Below the pieces are notes generated by a model. That model saw only the letters and a list, made by a program, of their open reading frames with translations. It did no database searches and had not been told where the DNA came from. A stretch of 5,603 nt of DNA. Source: Saprospiraceae bacterium (GTDB lineage: Bacteria; Bacteroidota; Bacteroidia; Chitinophagales; Saprospiraceae). The translations under genes were made by a program, and so were the position numbers. Shown here in pieces: positions 1 to 5,603 of this stretch (position 1 is its first letter; the number at the start of each line of letters is the position of its first letter). The DNA lies in NCBI GenBank assembly GCA_007128085.1, contig SKYC01000005.1:1-5603 (forward strand), read 5' to 3'.

Positions 1-755
1 ACAGCGGTGAACTGGCCAGCGGATTGAGCGGCCCCGGAAGAATGATGGAACCCTCACAAATTCTTGAAAATGCAGTGGTTTTTTTTCAGGAAAAAAAATC
101 CCTGAGTAATATAAAAGCACTGGTTACGGCCGGTCCAACCGTAGAGCCCATCGATCCGGTCAGGTTCATCAGCAATTACAGTTCGGGGAAAATGGGTGTT
201 GCCATAGCCAATGCCCTGGCTTCCCGAGGCGCCGAAGTTCACCTGATTCACGGCCCCATATCAGCAGAACTATCCATACATCCCGCCGTCCAACGACACC
301 CTATAAAAACGGCCGATGATCTTCTGAATAAAACCCTGGAAGTACACCCTTCTGTACAACTCGCCGTGTTCGCTGCCGCAGTTTCCGATTACAAACCCCT
401 CAGGCCCCAAAAACAGAAAATCAAAAAGGGAAATGAAAAAGCACCCCAACTCGAGCTGACTGAAAACCCCGACATAGCCGCTCGCTGCGGACAATTTAAA
501 AAAGACGGTCAGTACCATCTGGGCTTTGCCCTGGAAACACAAAACGAGGAAAAAAATGCCCGAAAAAAACTGGAGGACAAGAATTTCGATCTCATCCTGC
601 TCAACTCGCTGAATGACGAGGGAGCCGGTTTTGAAAAAGACACCAATAAGGTAAGCTTTATCGAACAAAATAAGTCGCTGGAATTTGAGTTAAAAACTAA
701 GGTGGAAATTGCAGAGGATCTCATCGATTATTTACAACCCATTTTAACAAAATAA
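1..755 (+). CDS. coaBC: Bifunctional phosphopantothenoylcysteine decarboxylase / phosphopantothenate-cysteine ligase, 3' part
   Basis: CoaBC makes 4'-phosphopantetheine for coenzyme A: CoaB joins cysteine to phosphopantothenate and CoaC decarboxylates the product. The frame is open to the window edge (first full codon at base 3), so the gene is 5'-truncated and 250 residues remain of about 400 usual. The TTG at 24 is internal, because the codons before it already encode the conserved GELASG stretch that runs into GPGRM, the end of the CoaC domain. The CoaB domain follows: LVTAGPTVEPIDPVRFISN, then SSGKMG (the Asn at 174-176 aligns with E. coli Asn210), AAAVSDYKP, the KIKK motif at 417-428, and LGFALET. 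Family knowledge assigns Asn210 and a KIKK lysine to CoaB catalysis. An oddity is Ser at 18-20 where E. coli CoaC has Cys158. It is followed by the DUF4835 gene, as is common in Bacteroidota. Confidence 0.96.
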   Translation, partial: SGELASGLSGPGRMMEPSQILENAVVFFQEKKSLSNIKALVTAGPTVEPIDPVRFISNYSSGKMGVAIANALASRGAEVHLIHGPISAELSIHPAVQRHPIKTADDLLNKTLEVHPSVQLAVFAAAVSDYKPLRPQKQKIKKGNEKAPQLELTENPDIAARCGQFKKDGQYHLGFALETQNEEKNARKKLEDKNFDLILLNSLNDEGAGFEKDTNKVSFIEQNKSLEFELKTKVEIAEDLIDYLQPILTK

Positions 756-867
756 TCCGGGTTAAGCCAATGCGAATTCTGTGACTTTTTCGACGGGTTC
801 AATACATCACACGATGCTCTTAGTCTTTTTATAATGATGAGTAGAAAAAAGAAAAATATTTAAACCA

Positions 868-1791
868 ATGATAAATACACCCCTTAAAACTTTTACTTTC
901 CTGGCGTTGCTACTGGGTCCCTTATTCTGGTCATCATCAGAGGCACAGGAACTCAACGTCAACCTGAGAGTCAGCACCCCGCAGATACAGGGAACAGATC
1001 CGCAAGTCTTCAGGGAATTAGAGAACGAGTTAAACGATTTTTTAAACAACCGCGCATTTACGGATCTCACCTATGAAAATACCGAAAAGATCAACGCCAC
1101 CTTTCAACTCACCATTAAAGAAGCCATAGACGATGTAACCTTCTCGGCTGAACTTTCCGTACAGGCGACCCGCCCCGTTTTCAACAGCGATTACGAAACC
1201 ACCATTATCAACCACCTCGACCGGGACATCAAGTTCAACTTTGCCACCGGCCAAAATATTCAAATCACCAGGACGAGTTATCTGGACAATCTCTCAGGCC
1301 TGTTGACATTTTACGGCTTTCTCATAATCGGCTTGGATTACGATTCATTTGTACCTCTCGGAGGCGAGGAATACTTTAAAATCATTGAAAATGTGGTCAA
1401 TTCTGTCCCACCCTCGGAAGCTGCCAATTTCAAAGGTTGGAGAGCCATGGACGGAAACAGAAACAGGTACTGGATTGCAGAAAACCTGATGAACCCCAGA
1501 GTGGTTCCCATGCGCGAAGCAATGTATGAATACCACCGACTGGGACTCGACCTCTGTCACAAAGACCCGGAAGCCTGCAGAGCCGCTATGATGGGAGCAA
1601 TGCAGTCCATAGACGAAGTTCACCGCGCCTACCCCAACAGCATCATCGTTCAGATGTTTATGAGTGCCAAAGGCCAGGAAATCGTCGATATTTTCAGCAA
1701 AGCATCCAGAGAGGAACGCAATCAGATGTATCAGATTCTCTCTAGGCTCGACCCAGCAAATCTGAATGTTTACCGACCTCTGCGATCTTAA
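868..1791 (+). CDS. DUF4835 family secreted protein (PorD-like)
   Basis: This 307-residue protein of the DUF4835 family is exported, and its molecular function is not established. Some annotation pipelines call the family type IX secretion protein PorD; I treat that as a label, not a demonstrated role. Residues 1-26 form a signal peptide: Lys7, a hydrophobic core FTFLALLLGPLF, and a likely cut after SSEA before QELNV. No lipobox cysteine is present. Family-like stretches are RPVFNSDYET (102-111), TFYGFLIIGLDYDSF (147-161), GGEEYF (165-170), NRYWIAENLMNP (199-210), REAMYEYHRLGLD (216-228) and PNSIIVQMF (256-264). The ATG follows an AT-rich leader with no ribosome-binding motif, which is normal in Bacteroidota. 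It lies 112 bases after coaBC and 16 bases before purN. Two cysteines (230 and 237) sit in a short CHKDPEAC segment, and I do not recall them as a family feature. Confidence 0.9.
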   Translation: MINTPLKTFTFLALLLGPLFWSSSEAQELNVNLRVSTPQIQGTDPQVFRELENELNDFLNNRAFTDLTYENTEKINATFQLTIKEAIDDVTFSAELSVQATRPVFNSDYETTIINHLDRDIKFNFATGQNIQITRTSYLDNLSGLLTFYGFLIIGLDYDSFVPLGGEEYFKIIENVVNSVPPSEAANFKGWRAMDGNRNRYWIAENLMNPRVVPMREAMYEYHRLGLDLCHKDPEACRAAMMGAMQSIDEVHRAYPNSIIVQMFMSAKGQEIVDIFSKASREERNQMYQILSRLDPANLNVYRPLRS

Positions 1792-1807
1792 TCTCCCGGA
1801 CTCCACT

Positions 1808-2374
1808 ATGATAAAAATTGCCATTTTTGCCTCCAGATCGGGATCCAATGCAGCCGCTATTTGCGACTACTTCAAAGGTCGCGATCAAATAAAAATTGCA
1901 CTCATTGTTACCAACAATCCCCATGCCGGAGTGATCGACAGGGCAGTGGAAAGGGGTATCCCCACAGTCAAAATTGATAAAGCCCGTTTAATTTCCCCCG
2001 ATTTTGAAACCTATCTCAAAGAAAAAATGGCCATCGATTACATTGTCCTGGCCGGCTTTTTGAAACAAATCCCCTCCAACTTAATCAGCGCTTATCGAGA
2101 CAAAATTCTCAATATACACCCCTCCCTGCTCCCAAAATACGGCGGTAAGGGCATGTACGGAATGAGGGTTCACCGCGCGGTTTCAGAAGCCAAAGAGGAA
2201 GTGACCGGTTTAACTATACATTTGGTCGATGAGGAGTACGATAGGGGTCGACCACTATTCCAAAAAAAAGTGGCCATTGCTCCCGGGGAAGATCCCGAAT
2301 CTATCGCCGCCAAGGTACTGAAGTTAGAGCATTACCACTACCCGCGCACCATCGAGCAGTACATATTAACCTGA
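1808..2374 (+). CDS. purN: Phosphoribosylglycinamide formyltransferase
   Basis: PurN transfers the formyl group of 10-formyltetrahydrofolate to GAR, the third step of IMP synthesis, in the cytoplasm. The protein has 188 residues, a normal length for bacterial PurN. The N-terminal loop IFASRSGSN (6-14) binds the substrate phosphate. YIVLAGFLKQIP (78-89) leads to NIHPSLLPKY (102-111), which carries catalytic Asn102 and His104. VDEEYDRG (140-147) supplies Asp145, equivalent to E. coli Asp144. The GGKGMYGMRVH insert (112-122) after LLPKY is longer than in E. coli and resembles Bacteroidota forms. I chose the ATG at 1808 because homology begins at MIKIAIFAS; the in-frame ATG at 1766 would add 14 unrelated residues inside the DUF4835 gene. 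The 16-base gap suggests translation coupled to DUF4835. The 3' end overlaps the convergent PLP-enzyme gene by 9 bases. Confidence 0.96.
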   Translation: MIKIAIFASRSGSNAAAICDYFKGRDQIKIALIVTNNPHAGVIDRAVERGIPTVKIDKARLISPDFETYLKEKMAIDYIVLAGFLKQIPSNLISAYRDKILNIHPSLLPKYGGKGMYGMRVHRAVSEAKEEVTGLTIHLVDEEYDRGRPLFQKKVAIAPGEDPESIAAKVLKLEHYHYPRTIEQYILT

Positions 2375-3361
2375 GTTCGATTGAAGTTGTTCCCCAGCAG
2401 CCCGGCTCAAAGCCAACACCTTTTCATTTTTTGGATATTTCTCCCGCAATCCCAACCAGGCCTGAGTGCCACCGCTGTGTACCAAAACGATGGGTGGGCC
2501 GTCCAGGATTCCATCTCTCTTTAATCCGTAGTACAGGGCTTTCCCATTGTAAAAAGGATCGAGCAATACACCACTTTGAACGTAGTAGTCGTACAAAAAT
2601 TCAATCAGTGATTCACTCACCCATCCCATCCCCCTATCCTCATCAGACACCAGCAAATTAAAATTTTTTTCACCCGGCCTCACAGCACCGATTTCCTTCA
2701 ACAGATATTCATTGAAACTTCTGGAACGAATGGCCGGAAAGGCCCAAAGATGAGAGTCCGAAGTTAAAAACATGGCTGTGAATACTGTACTAATACCGGT
2801 ACCTGCGCCCATCAGCAATTGAATTTTCTGTCTGGATAATTCGGCCTGTATTTCCCCAACCATCTCTGCCAGACCTCCACGAGACCACTCCCCTCCCCCG
2901 CCTTCGGGAATCCAGTGAAATTTTCCGGGTGTATCGACCCATTCGTTGGGATTCAGCTCTCCGGATCGCAGTTTCCTCATTTCAGTTCGGCTCAACGTCT
3001 GGAATGTCGTTCCCAGCCTCTTGCACCACTTCATTAAATAAGTGTCCGGTCCCCTGTGGGTAGTCAACACCTTCAGCATGTAGTTTCTGCTGTGACACAA
3101 AGAGGCCAGAGCCAATACAAGATTGGAATACCCGCCGCCCATGGTCAGAATTTGCGATCCACCCGATATCGTATCACTAAAGCAAGGATGGTATTTTAAT
3201 TTTCTCCATTTGTTTCCGGAGACCAAGGGGTGAATCCGGTCGTCGCGCTTAACGAAAACAAGTCCCCTGCCCTTCTTATAAACCACTTCTGTTCGCTCCA
3301 TCGGACTGGGAGTCAGAATTTTTTTTTGGGAATGTAGACCTATTTGTTCAGCGGAAATCAT
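2366..3361 (-). CDS. PLP-dependent enzyme, ACC deaminase / D-cysteine desulfhydrase family
   Basis: This is a 331-residue cytoplasmic fold-type II PLP enzyme; its substrate is unknown. In order from the chosen Met: VKRDDRIHPLVSGNKWRKLKY holds the PLP lysine (Lys51, in GNKWRK). GGGYSNL (75-81) is the nucleophile loop with Ser79-Asn80. IPEGGGGEW (151-159) follows. MGAGTGIST (184-192) is the glycine-rich phosphate loop. LDPFYNGKA (267-275) carries Tyr271, and VHSGGTQAWLG (294-304) is near the C-terminus. The family normally has SNH or SNQ after the loop serine; here it is SNL. The residue after Tyr271 is Asn, not the Glu of true ACC deaminases or the Thr common in D-cysteine desulfhydrases, so I do not assign either activity. 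I prefer the ATG at 3361 because the alternative GTG at 3391 adds ten residues that look unrelated and would place the candidate promoter inside the gene. The 3' end overlaps purN by 9 bases. Confidence 0.85.
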   Translation of the reverse strand: MISAEQIGLHSQKKILTPSPMERTEVVYKKGRGLVFVKRDDRIHPLVSGNKWRKLKYHPCFSDTISGGSQILTMGGGYSNLVLALASLCHSRNYMLKVLTTHRGPDTYLMKWCKRLGTTFQTLSRTEMRKLRSGELNPNEWVDTPGKFHWIPEGGGGEWSRGGLAEMVGEIQAELSRQKIQLLMGAGTGISTVFTAMFLTSDSHLWAFPAIRSRSFNEYLLKEIGAVRPGEKNFNLLVSDEDRGMGWVSESLIEFLYDYYVQSGVLLDPFYNGKALYYGLKRDGILDGPPIVLVHSGGTQAWLGLREKYPKNEKVLALSRAAGEQLQSNSG

Positions 3362-3367
3362 GCCTTG

Positions 3368-3401
3368 CAAAATTACAAATAAACTATACACTCTTCCACA
3401 A
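3368..3401 (-). promoter_or_regulatory. Candidate Bacteroidota-type promoter before the PLP-enzyme gene
   Basis: On the minus strand, TAATTTTG (3368-3375) fits the phylum's -7 consensus TAnnTTTG exactly. A TTG (3399-3401) lies 23 bases upstream, at the long end of the accepted 17-23 range. The -7 box ends only 6 bases before the ATG at 3361, so transcription would start at or just before the start codon, giving a leaderless mRNA. That tight spacing makes this either a leaderless promoter or a chance match in AT-rich DNA. Confidence 0.4.
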
Positions 3402-3661
3402 TGGAATTACTATTGAGCCTCAAAAGGAAAGTAGATTTAACTTATAATGGTTCCTATTTTGGACCGGTAGCCCTTGGAGGTGCAAGGATCCGGAACCGAT
3501 GGTGCCGTTTGTGGAGGTGGTAGCGGTGTAAGAAAATGGGGGAAACGCATATATATGCTAAAGATAAGGCTTTTCCTTTTCTCCATAAAGTCCGGGGGTC
3601 TGGAAAACCCGATCGACTTGTTAAGCAGATAGCTATATCAACCCCTCTTTCCGGAATAGCC
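3402..3661. other. Gene-free G-rich stretch of unknown nature
   Basis: No recognisable gene lies here. Bases 3461-3530 are about 61 percent G+C (43 of 70), well above the flanks, and 3501-3545 is strongly G-skewed on the plus strand (21 G against 3 C). It includes GGAGGTGGTAGCGG (3513-3526), a possible two-tier G-quadruplex. A perfect 12-base palindrome, GCATATATATGC, sits at 3547-3558. GGTTCC (3449-3454) and GGAACC (3492-3497) form inverted arms 37 bases apart. The longest start-to-stop reading I found is a proline-rich 49-codon minus-strand ORF (3437-3586). It has no family I recognise, and its proline and threonine content can be explained by the G-rich opposite strand. It may be decayed mobile DNA, since it adjoins the Rpn remnant. 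Confidence 0.4.
3547..3558. repeat. Perfect 12-base palindrome GCATATATATGC
   Basis: The twelve bases read identically on both strands, and the centre is alternating purine-pyrimidine AT. It could be a protein-binding dyad or a chance structure. No promoter or gene start is placed around it in a way that suggests an operator. Confidence 0.5.
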
Positions 3662-4043
3662 TCAGCAATTCATCTCACTCAAACCTGTTACTTTTGAAAT
3701 GATCTCAATGTCAATCCCTTCTTTAAAATAGCCTATAGCGATATTTTCAATACCCTTTTCAATACCTTTTTCAAAACCTAATCTCTCCCGCGTATCCATA
3801 ACATTTTTGAAAGGGCGATGTTAATTAAGACTCTCCTCCATGCCTCCGGTTTGGTAAACTCATGGCTTTTCGATCCGTTTTATCTAATTATCCTAATTCT
3901 GCTATTCCCATGACTTTTTCAAATATTTTAGATTGGAGAGTTCCAGGCAACTGGAAGAATCCCCTTTGTGGAATGCCTCGCTTTTTTCCAAATAGTAAAC
4001 CCAGTGCAATACGATCAAGATCGTGAAAATCGATTTTTAATTC
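3662..4043 (-). pseudogene. Decayed C-terminal part of an Rpn-family nuclease / putative transposase (PDDEXK_2)
   Basis: Rpn proteins carry a PD-(D/E)XK nuclease domain and are linked to RecA-independent recombination. Only a C-terminal part is visible here, spread over several frames. Reading 5' to 3' on the minus strand: ELKIDFHDLDR (4011-4043); HWVYYLEKSEAFHKG in another frame (3962-4006); FFQLPGTLQSKIFEKVMGIAEL; a TAA at 3888-3890; LDKTDRKAM (3861-3887); a 22-base interruption; MEESLN ending in TAA (3821-3823); FKNVMDTRERLGFEKGIEKG; and finally ISKVTGLSEMNC with TGA at 3662-3664. The family-like parts are the W-Y-x-L-K block, the IFEK...IAEL block, EESL...KNVMDT, the EKGIEKG repeats and the EGIDIEIISKVTGLS tail. 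The N-terminal catalytic domain is absent: the remnant stops where fbp ends. The last 45 codons (3662-3799) are still open from an ATG, but I do not consider them a gene. The assignment rests on recalled family patterns, not on an alignment. Confidence 0.75.
3744..3779 (-). repeat. Three tandem 12-base units inside the Rpn remnant
   Basis: Units at 3744-3755, 3756-3767 and 3768-3779 read TTTTCAATACCC, TTTTCAATACCT and TTTTCAAAACCT on the plus strand. On the minus strand they encode GFEK-GIEK-GIEN. Variable runs of such charged EKGI tetrapeptides before the final helix are typical of Rpn-family proteins, and they support the family call for the remnant. Confidence 0.85.
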
Positions 4044-4056
4044 CATCGGGTAGACT

Positions 4057-5067
4057 CTATACCGATGAGGTATTGGATGAATAACGCATGACAAACTCTT
4101 CCATCTCGTCGATCATCTTCGGGGATCCCATGACAACGCTGGTTCTTTGGTGCAGTTCTTCGGGTGCCATCTCTAAAATTCTTTCCAGATGAGCGTTTAT
4201 TGCTTTCCCACCGGCTTGTTCAACGATAAAGGACAGGGGATTGCATTCGTAGAGCAATCGCAGTTTTCCTTTGGGATATTTTCGCGTATTGGGGTACAGA
4301 AAAATACCTCCCTGAAAAAGTATCCGGTGAATATCGGCCACCATGGTTCCAATATACCGCAATCTGAGATTTAAATCAGAGCAATAATCAATGTAGCGTC
4401 TCATTTCGAGATCAAACTTCAGGTAATAGCCCTGATTTACTGAATAGTAGGGACCTTCATCCGGAATCCTAATGTCTCTGTGTGATAGGCAAAACTCCCC
4501 AATCGACGGATCCAGGGTAAATCCATTGACTCCATTTCCGGTTGAATACACCAATATAGTAGAGGTGCCATAAATAACATAACCGGCCGCCACCAACTCC
4601 GTTCCTTTTTGCAAAAAGTCATTGAGATTCACGGATTCTTCCTCACTTCCCAATCGACGGTAGATTCCGAAAATCGTACCGACGGATACATTTACATCGA
4701 TATTGGAGGATCCATCCAATGGGTCGACCAGCACAACGTATTTGCCGTATTTTCCATCCCGAGGGGGAAAGGGAATAAAGTCCTCGAGCTCTTCGGAAGC
4801 CACTCCGGCACATTCACCACTGGTTTTTAAAAATTCGATCAAACGCTCATTGGCATAAATATCCAGTTTGGCTACTTGCTCACCGGATGCATTTTCCTGG
4901 TCAAACTTCCCCAGGATATTGATCAATCCCGCTTTATTGACTTCCCGGTTTACAATTTTTGCAGCCAGTCCAATGTCTCTCAACAAGCCGGTCAATTCAC
5001 CGGTAGCTGAAGAGTAACTTTTCTGTCGCTTAATAATGAATTCGTCTAAAGTCTCTATTCTGTGCAT
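4057..5067 (-). CDS. fbp: Class I fructose-1,6-bisphosphatase
   Basis: FBPase hydrolyses fructose-1,6-bisphosphate to fructose-6-phosphate in gluconeogenesis, in the cytoplasm. The length of 336 residues matches class I enzymes (E. coli about 332). ASEELED (90-96) and VDPLDGSSNIDVN (114-126, with Asp115 and Asp118) bind metal and phosphate. YIGTMVADIHRIL (238-250) contains the Arg that reaches a neighbouring subunit's active site in the pig enzyme. GKLRLLYECNPLS (267-279) is the family signature, with metal ligand Glu274. The AMP-site residues of the pig enzyme appear kept: TGELT (22-26), Lys109-Tyr110 and Arg137. This suggests AMP inhibition, which is inferred and not shown. The start ATG is the only one upstream of the AMP-site helix and lies 20 bases after a strong -7 box. 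The Rpn remnant begins just past the stop. The upstream neighbour is a divergent ABC exporter. Confidence 0.97.
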   Translation of the reverse strand: MHRIETLDEFIIKRQKSYSSATGELTGLLRDIGLAAKIVNREVNKAGLINILGKFDQENASGEQVAKLDIYANERLIEFLKTSGECAGVASEELEDFIPFPPRDGKYGKYVVLVDPLDGSSNIDVNVSVGTIFGIYRRLGSEEESVNLNDFLQKGTELVAAGYVIYGTSTILVYSTGNGVNGFTLDPSIGEFCLSHRDIRIPDEGPYYSVNQGYYLKFDLEMRRYIDYCSDLNLRLRYIGTMVADIHRILFQGGIFLYPNTRKYPKGKLRLLYECNPLSFIVEQAGGKAINAHLERILEMAPEELHQRTSVVMGSPKMIDEMEEFVMRYSSNTSSV

Positions 5068-5087
5068 GCTTATTTAATATTGAACCA

Positions 5088-5116
5088 CAAATATACTAAT
5101 TTTACGGTCGCACAAA
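5088..5116 (-). promoter_or_regulatory. Bacteroidota-type promoter of fbp
   Basis: On the minus strand TTTG (5113-5116) and TATATTTG (5088-5095) fit the phylum's -33 TTTG and -7 TAnnTTTG consensus exactly, with a 17-base spacer. The -7 box ends 20 bases before the fbp ATG at 5067, so the leader would be about 10 to 16 bases. This is the best promoter match I found in the window. Confidence 0.75.
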
Positions 5117-5210
5117 ATGAATAGTCAGGACGTATTAAAACATATGCATCATTTTTAGGTTATACTCCTATTCTAAAAAGGTCAGATTCAAAGTTAACAA
5201 AGCACCTCCA

Positions 5211-5603
5211 TTGAAGCACCTATTTACTCTCAATCGTTTTTTGTACAAATACAAGTGGAAATTACTCCTCGGAATAGTTTTTGTTGCCCTTTCTAATTAC
5301 TTCAGGGTATTACAACCCCAGATGGTAAGGGAGGCCCTCGACCTTGTACTTGAAAACATTAAGGTATTTAATCTCCTTGAAGGAAGTTCTTCCAGAGAGG
5401 AACTCTACCTGGAAATAGGTCAGATTTTACTTTTTTTTGGAATTCTGGTTCTCTTGTTGGCCATTACGATGGGTATTTTTATGTATTTTATGCGCCAGAC
5501 CATAATCGTAGCATCTCGTCTGATTGAGTACGACCTGAGAAAAGAAATGTACGACAAATACCAGGAGTTGGATCAAAATTTTTACCGGAAAAACAAAACG
5601 GGT
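5211..5603 (+). CDS. ABC transporter with fused permease and ATPase domains, N-terminal part
   Basis: The first 131 codons of an ABC exporter half-transporter; the nucleotide-binding domain lies beyond the window edge. The reading is open from TTG 5211 to the last base. The cytoplasmic start KHLFTLNRFLYKYKWK leads into membrane helix 1 (about 18-36). An extracytoplasmic loop holds a short SSSREEL stretch, and helix 2 follows (about 70-93, ILLFFGILVLLLAITMGIF). MRQTIIVASRLIEYDLRKEMY and YQELDQNFYRKNKTG are the coupling-helix region typical of ABC_membrane exporters and close to Bacteroidota homologues. Start choice: the frame opens after TAA 5136-5138 and contains no ATG before the homology begins, so TTG 5211 is the best start. 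The substrate cannot be told from this part. The gene diverges from fbp across 143 bases. Confidence 0.88.
   Translation, partial: MKHLFTLNRFLYKYKWKLLLGIVFVALSNYFRVLQPQMVREALDLVLENIKVFNLLEGSSSREELYLEIGQILLFFGILVLLLAITMGIFMYFMRQTIIVASRLIEYDLRKEMYDKYQELDQNFYRKNKTG

Noticed and set aside
270..668. 132-codon minus-strand ORF
   Set aside because: It is the shadow of the coaBC coding frame on the other strand.
830..835. TATAAT box before the DUF4835 gene
   Set aside because: No -35 hexamer at the right spacing (TCACAC there), and Bacteroidota housekeeping promoters use TAnnTTTG. I keep it as a chance match.
1766..1807. Upstream purN start at ATG 1766
   Set aside because: The 14 extra residues lie within the DUF4835 end and have no match to PurN N-termini.
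1345..1848. 167-codon minus-strand ORF
   Set aside because: It is antisense to the well-supported DUF4835 gene, and its translation shows no family pattern.
4012..4037. Inverted repeats CGATC/GATCG and AAAATCGATTTT as an fbp terminator
   Set aside because: The first has a 2-base loop and no following T run on the minus strand. The second is a weak AT palindrome. They are not a convincing terminator.
3888..4094. 68-codon minus-strand ORF as a hypothetical gene
   Set aside because: It starts inside the fbp end and switches in and out of the Rpn pattern. It is a chance joining of remnant pieces.
5097..5104. TAATTTTA as a -7 box for the exporter gene
   Set aside because: The last base is wrong and the nearest upstream TTG is only 14 bases away, outside 17-23.
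1..5603. tRNA, rRNA, CRISPR array or intact insertion sequence
   Set aside because: No cloverleaf, rRNA-like stretch, spaced direct repeats, terminal inverted repeats or intact transposase was seen by eye.

Overview
The window looks like chromosomal DNA from the Bacteroidota, probably near the Saprospiria or another environmental group. Three things point there. A CoaBC gene is followed by a DUF4835 gene, a pairing typical of that phylum. The genes lack Shine-Dalgarno-like leaders. At least one promoter fits the phylum's -33 TTTG / -7 TAnnTTTG pattern. The lineage is inferred from gene content and motifs, not from a database search.

Left part (1-2374, plus strand): the 3' two-thirds of coaBC, cut by the window edge, then a secreted DUF4835 protein, then purN. 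DUF4835 and purN are 16 bases apart and are probably co-transcribed. coaBC is separated from DUF4835 by 112 bases that hold no gene. Together these give coenzyme A synthesis, an envelope protein of unknown mechanism, and purine synthesis.

Middle (2366-3361, minus strand): a divergent PLP-dependent enzyme of the ACC deaminase / D-cysteine desulfhydrase family. It converges on purN and overlaps its end by 9 bases. Behind it, roughly 3362-4056 has no intact gene. The right half of this stretch (3662-4043) is a decayed Rpn-family (PDDEXK_2) putative nuclease/transposase, broken by stops and frame changes. The left half (about 3400-3660) is an unexplained G-rich patch with a palindrome.

Right part (4057-5603): fbp, a class I fructose-1,6-bisphosphatase on the minus strand, has the best promoter match in the window. 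Diverging from it is the start of an ABC exporter gene (permease domain), which begins at TTG and runs off the window.

Most of the window is ordinary housekeeping DNA. I see no new defence or mobile system. The items most worth checking are the Rpn remnant with its 22-base interruption, the unexplained patch at 3400-3660, and the altered active-site positions of the PLP enzyme.
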